Counted from the stretch's first letter, positions 1 to 9,178 are shown. The stretch is 64,000 nucleotides of DNA from Planotetraspora sp. A-T 1434 (GCF_025420585.1 NZ_JAOEGB010000019.1:1-64000); one strand, 5' to 3'. Notes: generated by a model not told the origin, from the letters alone. A program made the numbers and translations.

Positions 1-14
1 GGAGCCCCACGCCG

Positions 15-45
15 AACGGCCGCCAGAATCTCTCTGGCGGCCGTT
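15..45 (-). terminator. Hairpin terminator after the condensation gene
   Basis: A perfect 13-bp stem (15-27 pairing with 33-45, arm AACGGCCGCCAGA) has a 5-nt loop and lies about 30 bp past the stop of the minus-strand condensation gene. There is no clear U-tract, as is common in actinomycetes. Confidence 0.7.
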
Positions 46-76
46 GCCGTGCGGGTTCGTGTTGGTGGCGCGGCGG

Positions 77-1468
77 TCAGGCGGTGCGGAGCGGCACGTC
101 GGGGTCGGTGATGACGCGGCGCAGCGCCTCGCCGAACCCCGACACCATGTCGCTGATCGTGTCGTCGTCGAAGAGGTTGGTGTTGTAGGCCATCGACCCG
201 ACGAGCTCGCCGTTCCGGTCGATCTCCAGATGCCACATGGCGCCGTCCGGGACGTCTCCGCCCACGGGCTGCGACAGGAGCCGCCGGCGGATCACCGCGT
301 ACTCCAGGTCTCCCACCGTGTCGCGCTCGTCGGCGAACGGCGAGCGGAAGACCTGGAAGGCGACCAGGGCCATGTCGTCCTCCATGGCGGGCAGCATGAG
401 CTCCGGCGCCTGCTGGAGCACCAGGCCGAACGGCATGTCGTGCGCGTACGCCTTGACGCAGCTGGTCCGGGTCTGGACGACGACATCGCGGAAGGTGGCG
501 CTGCCGGCCAGGTCGAGCCGTAGCGGCATGAAGTTGAAGAACGACCCGACCGCGTTGTGGAACCGGGCCTGTCCGCGCCCCGAAGAGAACGTCGGGATGA
601 CGATGTCGGTCGTCTGGGCCCTGTCCCGGAGGAACGCCGCGTACGCCGCCAGGAGCACCATGAACGGCGAGCTGTGCGTCTCCTTGCCGATCCGCAGGAC
701 CGCCGCGGTGAGGTCCCCCGGCAGCCGGAACCGCTGCCAGGCCGTCGCCTTGGGCAGGCCGGCCGAGTGGGGGTGGTCGGTCCTGATCGTCAGCATGCGG
801 GCACCGCTCAGCTTCTCCCGCCAGTACGACTCGGACCGGCTGACCACCGCCGGGTCGACGCCCGACCGCTCCCAGTCCACGTAGTCCCGATACTGCAGCA
901 CCTCGGACAGGTCGGGCAGGTCGTGTCCGGTCCGTACGGCGTAGCGGTGCACCACATCGCGCATGATGAGCCGCATCGACCACTCGTCGGCCGCGACGTG
1001 ATGGGCCATCAGCGCGAGCACCCCGTCGCGCTCGTCGAAACGGCCCAGCACGGCGCGTACCAGCGGTAGGTCGCGGAGCGGGAACGGCTCCGCCTCGACG
1101 TCGTTGAGCAACTCCTCGGCGGCCCGGTCACGGTCGCCCGCGGCCACCCCGGACAGGTCGCGGACCGTCAGGGACGCCGGGCTGGGCGGGACCACCCGCT
1201 GGTACCCGCCGCCCTCCCCGCGGACGACCTCCGTGCGGAGGGCCTCGTGCCGGGCCACCACGTCGTCCAACGCCTCCTGGAGCACAGCGGGGTCGATGGA
1301 GCCGGTGACCCGCCAGCCGCAGACGATGGTGTACCGGGGACCGAACGGACCCTCCTCGTCGCCCCTGTCGAACGCACACAGAAACTGTTGGTTGGCCGAG
1401 AGCGGAATTCGATCCAGCCCGCCGTTCGGAATGTCGCCCAGTAAATCTGTCGCCTCGGAAACGCTCAT
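77..1468 (-). CDS. Free-standing NRPS condensation-domain protein
   Basis: 463 residues, about the length of one NRPS condensation domain with no attached A or PCP domain. The active-site motif HHVAADEWS (HHxxxDxxS type) lies near residue 155, so the acceptor-deprotonating histidine is present. The family joins an acyl or aminoacyl donor on a carrier protein to an amine or alcohol acceptor; single-domain members such as SgcC5 make esters or amides in trans. The start is ATG at 1468 with GGAG 9 nt upstream. It is the third gene of a minus-strand operon, 25 bp after the adenylation gene and downstream of the FAD monooxygenase. The substrate cannot be read from sequence. Confidence 0.88.
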   Translation of the reverse strand: MSVSEATDLLGDIPNGGLDRIPLSANQQFLCAFDRGDEEGPFGPRYTIVCGWRVTGSIDPAVLQEALDDVVARHEALRTEVVRGEGGGYQRVVPPSPASLTVRDLSGVAAGDRDRAAEELLNDVEAEPFPLRDLPLVRAVLGRFDERDGVLALMAHHVAADEWSMRLIMRDVVHRYAVRTGHDLPDLSEVLQYRDYVDWERSGVDPAVVSRSESYWREKLSGARMLTIRTDHPHSAGLPKATAWQRFRLPGDLTAAVLRIGKETHSSPFMVLLAAYAAFLRDRAQTTDIVIPTFSSGRGQARFHNAVGSFFNFMPLRLDLAGSATFRDVVVQTRTSCVKAYAHDMPFGLVLQQAPELMLPAMEDDMALVAFQVFRSPFADERDTVGDLEYAVIRRRLLSQPVGGDVPDGAMWHLEIDRNGELVGSMAYNTNLFDDDTISDMVSGFGEALRRVITDPDVPLRTA

Positions 1469-1493
1469 GACTTTTGGCTCCTCATGCCGGTGG

Positions 1494-3137
1494 TCAGATC
1501 GGTCGTGAGTCCGTCGTGATGTCGAGTTGCCGCAGCCTGTCGCGGTCGATCTTGCCTCCGGCCGTGCGGGGCAGGCTGCTGACGGTCGTGAAGGTCACGG
1601 GCGGCATGGCCTTGCCGAACCACCGGCGCAGGGCGGCACGCCAGGCGGCCGGGGCAGCGCCGTCGGCCGCCTGTTTGCGCGGCACGACGTAGGCCGCCAG
1701 ACTCGCGACCAGCCGGTGCCTGCCGGAGACGGCCACCACGGCGCACTCGGCGACGGACTCGTGCGCCGCGAGCGCGGCTTCCACATCGCCCAGTTCGAGC
1801 CGGATGCCGTTGAACTTCACCTGGAAGTCCTGACGTCCCTCGAATTCCAGCAGGCCGTCTCCGTTCCGGCGGCCGCGGTCGCCGGTCCGGTAGTACCGGC
1901 ACGGGTCGTCCGACCCGGTCGGCGGCCGGAACGCGGCCCGCTCCCCCGCGGCCGCGCCGGCGTACCCCGGAGTGATGTACGGACTGCGGATGACCAGGCT
2001 TCCGGTGACCCCGTCCGGGCAGGGCCGGTCCAGCTCGTCCAGCACGAGCACCTCCCGCCCGGGGATGGGCCGGCCGATCGGCACCCTGCCGCGGAGGTCG
2101 CCGGACGGTGTGTCCCCCACCTCGTGCCAGGTCGCCAGGATGGACTCGGTCGGCCCGTAGAGGTTGACCAGCCGGATCGCGGGCAGCGCCGAACGCAGCC
2201 CGCTGACCAGCTCGCCGCTCAGCGGCTCGCCGGCCAGGAGCAGGTGATCGAGCCGGTACGGCCCTCCCGCGGGTCCGAGGCCGTTGATCCCCTCCAGGAG
2301 GCGGCGCGCGAAGCTGGGAACGGTCTGCAGATGCGTGATCCGTTCCGCGGCGAGCCAGTCGACGATCTTCTCCGGATTCGCCCTGATCCGGGAGGGCACG
2401 GGACACAGCGTCGCACCCGACATGAGCGGCGCGAACATCTCCACCAGGCTCGCGTCGTATCCCGGCGCCGCCCATTGCGCCACCCGGCAGCCGGGCCCGA
2501 TCCGGAACTCCTCAGCGAACCACGACATGAACTGCGCGAAGGTCCGATGCGTCTGGGAGATCCCCTTGGGCCTCCCGGTGGACCCGGAGGTGTAGGCCAC
2601 GTACATCAGATCGTCGAGCCCGCCGGCCGTCGGCGCGGGCGGCGGCCACGACTCGGCGACGGACCCGTGGGTGGCTTCGCCGGATGGGAGCAGGTCTTCC
2701 ATGTGGAGGACCGAGCCGTTGAGGGTGTCGCGATACCAGGTGACGAGGTCGTCTTCTCCTCCGCCAGGCTGTGCTCCGCCGCCGTCGATCACGAGGATGG
2801 CCGGGCGGAGGTCCTCCAGCACTGCCCTGCCCCGTCCCCCGGCGCCGCCGGTGTCGAGGCAGAGCAGGTAGGCGCCGGCCGCGAGCACTCCGAGGACTGC
2901 CGCGGCCTGGCGTGGTCCGGGGTCGAGCCGCACCGCCACCGGCCGGCCCTCGACGTCTCCAGCGGCTTTCAGGGCGGCGGCGACCGTTGCCCCCTGGCGC
3001 ATCAACTCCAGGTAGGAGACGTTCTCGCCGCCCTGGGAGACCGCGACGGCGTCCGGACAGGTTCCGGCGCGCCGCCGTACCAGCTCATGGACCGGCCGCT
3101 CGACGGACGCGACGGCCGTTGCCGCGCGTTCGGTCAC
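1494..3137 (-). CDS. Free-standing adenylation enzyme (AMP-forming)
   Basis: 547 residues with all core adenylation motifs: YTSGSTGRPKG near 180, NLYGPTES near 325, YRTGDRG, then KFNGIRLELGDVE and the C-terminal catalytic lysine in PRTAGGKIDR. No PCP domain follows, so it would load a carrier protein in trans, the nearest candidate being the A-PCP didomain at 33.5-35.3 kb. By eye the specificity-pocket residues read about D-A-V-Q-L-G-L-I-L-K, which I cannot assign to a substrate. I chose GTG at 3137 because it forms a GTGA overlap with the preceding gene's stop; the reading frame extends further upstream inside that gene. Substrate unknown. Confidence 0.9.
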   Translation of the reverse strand: MTERAATAVASVERPVHELVRRRAGTCPDAVAVSQGGENVSYLELMRQGATVAAALKAAGDVEGRPVAVRLDPGPRQAAAVLGVLAAGAYLLCLDTGGAGGRGRAVLEDLRPAILVIDGGGAQPGGGEDDLVTWYRDTLNGSVLHMEDLLPSGEATHGSVAESWPPPAPTAGGLDDLMYVAYTSGSTGRPKGISQTHRTFAQFMSWFAEEFRIGPGCRVAQWAAPGYDASLVEMFAPLMSGATLCPVPSRIRANPEKIVDWLAAERITHLQTVPSFARRLLEGINGLGPAGGPYRLDHLLLAGEPLSGELVSGLRSALPAIRLVNLYGPTESILATWHEVGDTPSGDLRGRVPIGRPIPGREVLVLDELDRPCPDGVTGSLVIRSPYITPGYAGAAAGERAAFRPPTGSDDPCRYYRTGDRGRRNGDGLLEFEGRQDFQVKFNGIRLELGDVEAALAAHESVAECAVVAVSGRHRLVASLAAYVVPRKQAADGAAPAAWRAALRRWFGKAMPPVTFTTVSSLPRTAGGKIDRDRLRQLDITTDSRPI

Positions 3138-4624
3138 GACACCGATGCCCCCGCCGTCTTCGCCTTGCCGTTGGCCGCCGGCTTGCCGTTGGCCGGCGCC
3201 TGGCTCTTGCCGGACGGCTCTGCCTTCGGCGCAGGCGTCTCGGCCGGCGCCCACGGCGGCGGGGTCTGCGGCGGCTCCGGCTTGTCCTTGGCCCAGGGCA
3301 GCGCGTTCAGCAGGATGCGCAGCAGCATCGGGGGGCGCATGAGGGCTTCGGGGCCGTCGATGAGACCGGCTCCGCGCATGTAGGCGGCCGCGACCACGCT
3401 GTCACGCGTGGCGGCGGTCTGCACCAGGCCGAGGAAGGCCTGGGCCATCCGCACCTGCAGCGGGCGCTCTCCCTCGACGCCGGGGAAGCTCAGGTCCACG
3501 ATGTTGGTCATCTCCCACGGCTGGTCGATGACGTTGCTCGCGAGGTCCTTGAAGTACTGGAACGGGTCGGGCACCGCGCCGGTGTGCAGGTGCTGGCGGA
3601 TGACCAGCGCCCCGAGGGCCGCGACGGTCATGCCCTGGGCGTACACCGGGTTGAAGCAGCACACCGCGTCGCCGGTCACGAGCAGCCCGTCGGGGAAGCG
3701 GTTCAGCTTCTCGTAGCGGCGGCGCAACGTCGTGGGGAAGCGGAAGGCGACCGGCTCGTCCAGGGGCTCGGCGTGCTGGAGCGCGTCGTAGATGTCCGGC
3801 ACCGCCAGGGATTTGATCCACTCGTACAGGCCCTCCTGGTCGGTCGGAGGGTGGTCGCCGAGGATGCCGTAGGTCGTCAGCTCGACCCGGCCGCCGTCCG
3901 TTTTCGTGAAGATCGCTCCACGGGGCAGCGCGGGCGAGGCGACGGGGTTGATGGACAGGTCGCCGTGGTAGGGGTCGGCGGTCAGCCGGTAGTGCTGGGT
4001 GACGTACCCCAGGCCGATCTTCTTCCGCTCCTCCTCCACCCGGGGATAGCCCAGGGCCTCCAGCCAGATGGGGGTGCGCGAGCCGCGGCCGGTGGCGTCC
4101 ACCACCAGGTCGGCGCTGATGATCTTCTCCGCGGCGCCGTCCTCAAGGGGCTGCACGCGCACGCCGGTGACGCGGCTCCGGTCGACGGTGGTCTCCAGGC
4201 CGAGGATGTCGTGCCGCTCAGCGAAGACGACGTTGGGGAATGCCCTCGTCCGCTCGCGGATGTGGTGCTCCAGCTTTGGCCGGCTGGAGGCCACGCAGAT
4301 CAGTCCGGCCTGCTGCTGCTTGAGCCGCTTGCCGTTGAAGTACCAGCGCACGTGGCCGGCGAGGTCTCCGGTCGGCACGCCGTCCGCGAACAGTTCCTGG
4401 GTGATGCCCGGATACATCTCCTCCATGGCCTGCTGACCGCGGGCCAGCAGCCCGTTGATGTGGCGGCTCTGCGGGCAGCCACGGCGGGGCCCCTCCACCC
4501 CGATCAACACATCGCGGTCGATGATGAGCACTTCGTCATAGGCATCGGCGAGCACCCTGGCCGCGAACAGCCCGGCGAGGCTTCCACCGAGCACCACCGC
4601 ACGGGTCTTTGCCACATCACCCAT
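3134..4624 (-). CDS. FAD-dependent monooxygenase/epoxidase
   Basis: 496 residues. An N-terminal FAD-binding Rossmann motif, VLGGSLAGLFAARVL (about 11-25), is followed by the acidic ribose-binding end of strand 2 (IIDRDVL). The second FAD motif GDAVCCFNPVYAQGM lies near residue 320. The layout fits single-component FAD monooxygenases related to polyether epoxidases (MonCI/Lsd18) and squalene epoxidase rather than flavin halogenases: I see no halogenase WxWxIP motif. The C-terminus is a low-complexity Pro/Ala/Lys tail of about 60 residues. It starts with a good GGAGG site and is first in the operon with the A and C proteins, so it probably oxidises the product or an intermediate. Substrate unknown. 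Confidence 0.82.
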   Translation of the reverse strand: MGDVAKTRAVVLGGSLAGLFAARVLADAYDEVLIIDRDVLIGVEGPRRGCPQSRHINGLLARGQQAMEEMYPGITQELFADGVPTGDLAGHVRWYFNGKRLKQQQAGLICVASSRPKLEHHIRERTRAFPNVVFAERHDILGLETTVDRSRVTGVRVQPLEDGAAEKIISADLVVDATGRGSRTPIWLEALGYPRVEEERKKIGLGYVTQHYRLTADPYHGDLSINPVASPALPRGAIFTKTDGGRVELTTYGILGDHPPTDQEGLYEWIKSLAVPDIYDALQHAEPLDEPVAFRFPTTLRRRYEKLNRFPDGLLVTGDAVCCFNPVYAQGMTVAALGALVIRQHLHTGAVPDPFQYFKDLASNVIDQPWEMTNIVDLSFPGVEGERPLQVRMAQAFLGLVQTAATRDSVVAAAYMRGAGLIDGPEALMRPPMLLRILLNALPWAKDKPEPPQTPPPWAPAETPAPKAEPSGKSQAPANGKPAANGKAKTAGASVS

Positions 4625-4792
4625 TTGAGCGCCTCCTCGGCTTCAGATTTGGTTCCGCGAGCTGTTGTCACCGGTGCCGGCCGACTGACCAGATGCAGCC
4701 GAATCGCATACACAGCGACCGCCCAGTCGCCTTTCACAAGCGGTCGGACCGCTTTTCCATCCGCTTCAGCGTCACACCCGGATTGTTATGGG

Positions 4793-4808
4793 GCATCTTC
4801 TGGAATGC
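4793..4808 (-). promoter_or_regulatory. 16-bp cluster operator box, copy 1
   Basis: Read on the minus strand this is GCATTCCAGAAGATGC, matching the consensus GCAWYYNRGGAGATGC with one change (A for G in the GGAGATGC half). It sits in the divergent promoter between the FAD-monooxygenase operon (start 4624) and the SDR gene (start 4888). A separate dyad AAGCGGTC-G-GACCGCTT lies at 4738-4754. Boxes of the same type recur upstream of at least six other operons in the cluster. Confidence 0.65.
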
Positions 4809-4887
4809 TGCCTGACCGGGGCCGATTCAATGGCAACACAGCAATTCAAAGGATGCTCGCGATAAAACGCCGTGTGATCCTGACCGC

Positions 4888-5640
4888 ATGACGGAGTTTG
4901 CGAACAAAACAGTTCTCATCACTGGTGGCGGCAGCGGCATGGGGCTGGCCACGGCGCACAAGCTCGTCGCCGACGGAGCGCGGGTCGTCCTCGCCGGACG
5001 CAGCGAGGAGCGCCTGGAGACGGCGGTCAAGGAGCTCGACGCGGGCGACCGCGTCCTGGCGGTGCCCACCGACGTGTCCCGCGTCGCCGACCTCGACCAG
5101 CTCGCGTCGCGGATCGAGCAGACCTTCGGACGGCTCGACGGCGTGTTCGCCAACGCCGGGACCGCCGACTTCGGCCGCACCGCGGACGTCACCGAGGCGA
5201 GCTTCGACAACGTCGTGGGCGTCAACTTCAAGGGTGTCTTCTTCACCATCCAGAAGGCGCTGCCGCTGCTTCTCGACGGCGGCTCGGTCGTGATCAACGG
5301 ATCGTGGCTGGCCCACCGCGGACTGGCCTTCACGTCGGTCTACGCGGCGAGCAAGGCAGCCGTCATCAACCTGGTCCGCACCCTCGCCGCCGACCTGGCT
5401 CCGCAGGGCATCCGGGTCAACACCGTCAGCCCCGGCTACATCGTGACGGACATGTTCACGGCGATCACCAACACCCCGGAGGCCCAGGAGGTCTGCCGCA
5501 GCCACGTGGCGCTCGGCCGGCTCGGGACCGCTGAGGACGTCGCGGACGCCGTGCTGTACCTCCTGTCGCCTCGCTCCGCGTACATCACCGGCCAGGAGAT
5601 CGGCGTGGACGGCGCGCTCACCACCTCCGTCCCGCTCTGA
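4888..5640 (+). CDS. SDR family oxidoreductase
   Basis: 250 residues, the usual length of a classical short-chain dehydrogenase. The cofactor motif TGGGSGMG lies near residue 12. The catalytic Ser is within INGSWLAHRG and the Tyr/Lys pair in YAASK near residue 152. The end GQEIGVDGALT is characteristic of 3-oxoacyl-ACP-reductase-like SDRs. The Arg after strand 2 (LAGRSEERL) suggests NADP(H) preference. It is transcribed alone, divergently from the FAD monooxygenase operon, with an operator box between them. It probably reduces or oxidises an alcohol/ketone during tailoring; substrate unknown. The ribosome-binding site is weak. Confidence 0.9.
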   Translation: MTEFANKTVLITGGGSGMGLATAHKLVADGARVVLAGRSEERLETAVKELDAGDRVLAVPTDVSRVADLDQLASRIEQTFGRLDGVFANAGTADFGRTADVTEASFDNVVGVNFKGVFFTIQKALPLLLDGGSVVINGSWLAHRGLAFTSVYAASKAAVINLVRTLAADLAPQGIRVNTVSPGYIVTDMFTAITNTPEAQEVCRSHVALGRLGTAEDVADAVLYLLSPRSAYITGQEIGVDGALTTSVPL

Positions 5641-5647
5641 TCTCCCC

Positions 5648-5717
5648 CTCTGATCACCGCTCTGATCACCGCTCTGATCACCGCTCTGATCACCGCTCTG
5701 ATCACCGCTCTGATCCG
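5648..5717. repeat. 12-bp tandem repeat directly after the SDR stop
   Basis: Five perfect copies of CTCTGATCACCG and one imperfect copy start 7 bp after the SDR stop codon. Each unit contains the palindrome TGATCA. No gene covers it. Confidence 0.95.
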
Positions 5718-5732
5718 CCCCTCTCGTCACGA

Positions 5733-5801
5733 GGTCATCGCGGGTCATCGCGGGTCATCCCGGGTCATCGCGGGTCATCCCGGGGTTATCGCGGGTCATC
5801 G
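5733..5801. repeat. 10-bp tandem repeat
   Basis: Six to seven copies of a 10-bp unit GGGTCATCSC follow the 12-bp array after 15 bp. Two unrelated minisatellites side by side suggest slippage in untranslated DNA; no function is visible. Confidence 0.9.
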
Positions 5802-5824
5802 GCAAGGGTGTAATGAGGTCGTCA

Positions 5825-5858
5825 ATGAGGGCCGCCGGCCACAGCCGGCGGCCCTCAT
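5825..5858. terminator. Bidirectional hairpin terminator between SDR and FAD-linked oxidase
   Basis: A perfect 15-bp stem (5825-5839 with 5844-5858, arm ATGAGGGCCGCCGGC) with a 4-nt loop CACA. It lies between the convergent SDR gene and the FAD-linked oxidase gene. Confidence 0.8.
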
Positions 5859-6020
5859 CGGCGTTCCTGCCCGCATCCCGTGCGTGCCCGGATTCCGTAC
5901 GCGCCTGGATCCCGTGCCCAGACCTCTGGTGCATACCTGGATGCCGTACATGCCTGAAGGCATGCCTGAGGTCGCCACCGCCACCTCGGCCGCGGCGGTG
6001 GCGACCAGTCAGCGCGGGGC

Positions 6021-7466
6021 TCAGCGCAGGGCGGTGGCGGACGCCATGATGTCGTCCCGGAACCTTCCCCGGGGGTCCACCCGCTCGCGGACGCGGTCGA
6101 CGGCGGCGATCCGGTCAGCGCTGAGATGCCCCTGCGGCTGCGCGAACGTCTCCACGAACGTGGGGGTCGTGCGCCCGGTGTCCCACGGGGCGAGCGCGGC
6201 CCGGACGGTCGCGATGTGCCGGGTGATGGCCTCGGCCGTGCCCGACAGGTCCGGGACGCCACCTCCCGAGTAGGCGTAGCGAGCGTCGAGGTGGTCGAGC
6301 GCGCCTCCCCGGGGATCCGCGACCGCGTACGCGCCGCCGAGCTGACGCAGCCCTGCCGCGATCAGCGGCGATTCCGACCCTTCGCCGAGCACGCGGAGCA
6401 GCTCGTCGATGCCCTCTTCGCCGAGCTCGCCCAGCAGCATGTGGTCGCCGATGACCGCCACGGGGTCGGAAGGGTCCATGTGCGTGTCCAGCACGCTCAT
6501 GGGCGCGGTGAGCTGCCACGTGTCCATCACCGGCTCGGCGACCGAACGCAGGGGGCCCAGCAGCTCGTCCGCGTACCGCTGGGCGGTGGTCACGTCATCG
6601 GCCGTCTCGGCGAGCACGGCGCCGTCCACGCACAGGATGGGCCCGGCGGACAGCATCGGCGGCACCTCCGGAATGGCCGGCAGGTTCAGGATCCGCACCG
6701 AGGTCGCCGCCTCCCAAGGGGCGTCGAGGGTCCACCGGCGCCAGATCCGCAGCAGCCGGGGAGCATGGGCCGCGGGCCAGCAGGCCGCTCCGGTGACCAC
6801 CTGGGCCACGGGGAACAGGCCGACCTCGACGGCGGTCACGATGCCGAATCCGCCGCCTCCGCCGCGCAACGCCCAGAAGAGCTCCGGATCGGACGACGCG
6901 TCCACCCGGCGCAGCTCCCCGTCGGCGGTGACCAGCTCGATCGCGGTGACTCCGTTGCCGGCGAGGCCGGTCTTCCGGCCGTAGAAGCTGAGCCCGCCGC
7001 CGAGCAGGTAGCCGACGACGCCGACGTTCGGAGACGAACCGTGGGCGACGGCAAGCCCGTGCTCGGCCGCCGCCCTGGCCACCACGCCCCAGCCCGTGCC
7101 GGCGGGGATGCGCGCGACCCGGCCGGCGGGGTCGATCTCCACCTTGCCGTCCATCTCCGTCCGGACCAGCAGCGCGTCGCCCATGGGCCGCCCGGCGGGA
7201 GAGGCGTGCCCGGTGGTGTGCACCCGCAGCGAGAGCCGTTCCCTGTCCGCGAAGCGGATCGCCGCGCGGATGTCCTCGACGGTCCGCACGACGACCGCGG
7301 CCACCGGCTCCGGCGGCGCCGCGAGGTTGAACACGCTGGTCGCCGCCTCGTAACCCGGCTCCCCCGGCCGCGCGATCCCCGCGCCGATGCTCGTCTCGCC
7401 GGCTGTGCCGACGGCCGTACCGCTGCCTGTTTCGCTGCCTGTTTCGATGTCGTTGCCGACGCTCAT
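6021..7466 (-). CDS. FAD-binding oxidoreductase, berberine-bridge/PCMH type
   Basis: 481 residues. The PCMH FAD domain occupies about 50-225, with TTGHASPAG near 85 carrying the histidine expected to bind FAD covalently (8-alpha-N). The second flavin-cysteine site seen in bicovalent relatives appears absent: the VGYLLGGGLSFYG stretch has no Cys. FWALRGGGGGFGIVTAVE is the family FAD loop. Such enzymes oxidise alcohols or close rings using O2. The N-terminal 30 residues are Gly/Thr/Ser/Glu repeats. It is 35 bp downstream of the methyltransferase gene in the same operon, so the two probably act in sequence. Substrate unknown. Confidence 0.87.
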   Translation of the reverse strand: MSVGNDIETGSETGSGTAVGTAGETSIGAGIARPGEPGYEAATSVFNLAAPPEPVAAVVVRTVEDIRAAIRFADRERLSLRVHTTGHASPAGRPMGDALLVRTEMDGKVEIDPAGRVARIPAGTGWGVVARAAAEHGLAVAHGSSPNVGVVGYLLGGGLSFYGRKTGLAGNGVTAIELVTADGELRRVDASSDPELFWALRGGGGGFGIVTAVEVGLFPVAQVVTGAACWPAAHAPRLLRIWRRWTLDAPWEAATSVRILNLPAIPEVPPMLSAGPILCVDGAVLAETADDVTTAQRYADELLGPLRSVAEPVMDTWQLTAPMSVLDTHMDPSDPVAVIGDHMLLGELGEEGIDELLRVLGEGSESPLIAAGLRQLGGAYAVADPRGGALDHLDARYAYSGGGVPDLSGTAEAITRHIATVRAALAPWDTGRTTPTFVETFAQPQGHLSADRIAAVDRVRERVDPRGRFRDDIMASATALR

Positions 7467-7501
7467 GAAGGCCTCCGCCTGGTGTTAGAGGGACGCCGCG
7501 T

Positions 7502-9178
7502 TCAGGCCACGCGCTCGGCGGTCAGGAAGGCGAACGACTCGGGGCCCGACTGGTCCCGGACGATCATGTTGGCGTCCGCCAGCCAGCGCCTGAGCTCGTC
7601 CGGCTCGAACAGCAACATGCCGGCGGGACGGCTCGGGAAGTAGTGGGACGCCTGGAAGTGCCGGGCGACGGGATCCCGATCCCACACGAACGTCATCAGC
7701 GTGAACGTGCCGCCGAGGCGCAGGCAGCGCCCCACTTCGGCGATGGCGGTCGCGGCGTCGTCGGGGAATGCCTGCAGGGCGTTCCAGCAGATCACCGCGC
7801 CCAGGCTCGCGTCCTCGAACGGCAGCGCGAGCGCGCTGGACCGGACGGCCGGCACGGCGGGCACTCTGCGGCGCAGCACGTTGAGCATCGGCAGGCCCAT
7901 GTCCAGGGCGATGAGCCGCTCGGCGCCGACGGTCTCGGCGATCACACTGGTCCACCGGCCCGCGCCCGCCGCGAGGTCGAGCACGGGTCCGTCGACCGGA
8001 CTCACCTGCTGCGCGATGTAGGCGTCCTCGTCGGCCAGGGTCACGGCGCCGCCCCAGTTGCCTCCGGCCACGCGGAGGAACTCGGGACGCAGCCGGGACT
8101 CGTAGTAGAGCCCCATGCTGGGCATCTCCGCCAGCTTCGCCAGGAGGTTGGCCGTGACCTCGTCGGTCACTCCGGCGGCGTCGCTCACGCCCTCCGTGAG
8201 GTCGAGGATGCCACGGGTCACCGGGTAGGTCACCGCGCAGCGAGCGCAGCGGACCCCACCGGCCCGGAAGTCGAGCGGCCCCTGGCAGGACGGGCAGCGC
8301 AGGGCGGCCGCGTGCCGGGTGAAGATGTCGATTCCGGGCTCCGGCACGGATGACGCCGATCCGTCGCCGGACTCGGATGACGGCGACGGGGGCTCTGTGA
8401 CGCCGGCGACCGCCACCGGCATCCCGTGGCGCACCGCCCAGTACGCCTTGGAACCGACATATCCCCAGACAGTCCGCGTGTCGTTGCGCCAGTTCACGGC
8501 GACCTGCTCGGGGGTCAGCGCGCCGATCCACGCCTTGTCGAAGTCGCGCTCCTCGTCGGTGAGCTGCCACACCGACGGAGAGGGCCAGACCCGGCCCAGG
8601 TCGGGGGCGTCCAGGTCGAGCGTCCGCAGGCACCGGTCCAGCCGCGACAGGTCGCCCTCCTCCAGCCCCAGAGGCTCGACCAGAGGCAGGATCCGGTCCC
8701 GGTCCTCCGGGAAGTGGGCGAGCAGGTACACCACGGCCTGCGTCAGCGGCTCGTCCGGGCCGACCCGGCTCAGCAGGTGCAGGTAGTGGTCCATGCCCTG
8801 CCGTACGGCTTCGCGCACGGAGCCATCGGGGTCGCCGGGCTCCTGGCGTTCCCGGGCGGCGGAGTCGGCCTCCGCGAGCAGCCCGAGCAGGATGAGCAGG
8901 TAGCCGGCCCGGTGGTCGTCCACCCGGTCCAGGGACGCCACGATCTCGGTCGCCAGGGGCAACGCGACATCGGCCGGCGCCGGCAACGTGAAGCTTTCCG
9001 GCTCGGAGCCGGCCGTCGCGGGCTGCGTGGAGTCGGTCGGTGCGCCCACATCCCACAGCGCCCTGACCAGCCGCTCGTACGCCTCGGGAAGCTGAGCGGG
9101 CGGCGCGGCGGTGAACTGCTCCACCAGGGCACCGGCGATCGCGTGGGTGCCGGTCACGTACGTGCTGTCGACACTCAT
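7502..9178 (-). CDS. SAM-dependent methyltransferase with zinc ribbon and N-terminal extension
   Basis: 558 residues, about twice the usual size. Residues 1-270 form a largely helical domain with no motif I recognise. Residues about 293-320 are a Trm112/UPF0434-like zinc ribbon: LRCPSCQGPLDF followed by VRCARCAVTYPVTRGILDL, four cysteines in two CxxC knuckles. Residues 390-500 are a class I methyltransferase with motif I LDLAAGAGRW and the acidic residue IALDMG after strand 2. The position before the FAD-linked oxidase suggests O- or C-methylation during tailoring. Start chosen at ATG 9178 (GAAAGGA upstream). Confidence 0.85.
   Translation of the reverse strand: MSVDSTYVTGTHAIAGALVEQFTAAPPAQLPEAYERLVRALWDVGAPTDSTQPATAGSEPESFTLPAPADVALPLATEIVASLDRVDDHRAGYLLILLGLLAEADSAARERQEPGDPDGSVREAVRQGMDHYLHLLSRVGPDEPLTQAVVYLLAHFPEDRDRILPLVEPLGLEEGDLSRLDRCLRTLDLDAPDLGRVWPSPSVWQLTDEERDFDKAWIGALTPEQVAVNWRNDTRTVWGYVGSKAYWAVRHGMPVAVAGVTEPPSPSSESGDGSASSVPEPGIDIFTRHAAALRCPSCQGPLDFRAGGVRCARCAVTYPVTRGILDLTEGVSDAAGVTDEVTANLLAKLAEMPSMGLYYESRLRPEFLRVAGGNWGGAVTLADEDAYIAQQVSPVDGPVLDLAAGAGRWTSVIAETVGAERLIALDMGLPMLNVLRRRVPAVPAVRSSALALPFEDASLGAVICWNALQAFPDDAATAIAEVGRCLRLGGTFTLMTFVWDRDPVARHFQASHYFPSRPAGMLLFEPDELRRWLADANMIVRDQSGPESFAFLTAERVA

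Noticed and set aside
3134-4624. Flavin-dependent halogenase, as SgcC3 in beta-tyrosine pathways
   Set aside because: The FAD motifs fit monooxygenase/epoxidase enzymes and I could not find the halogenase WxWxIP motif.
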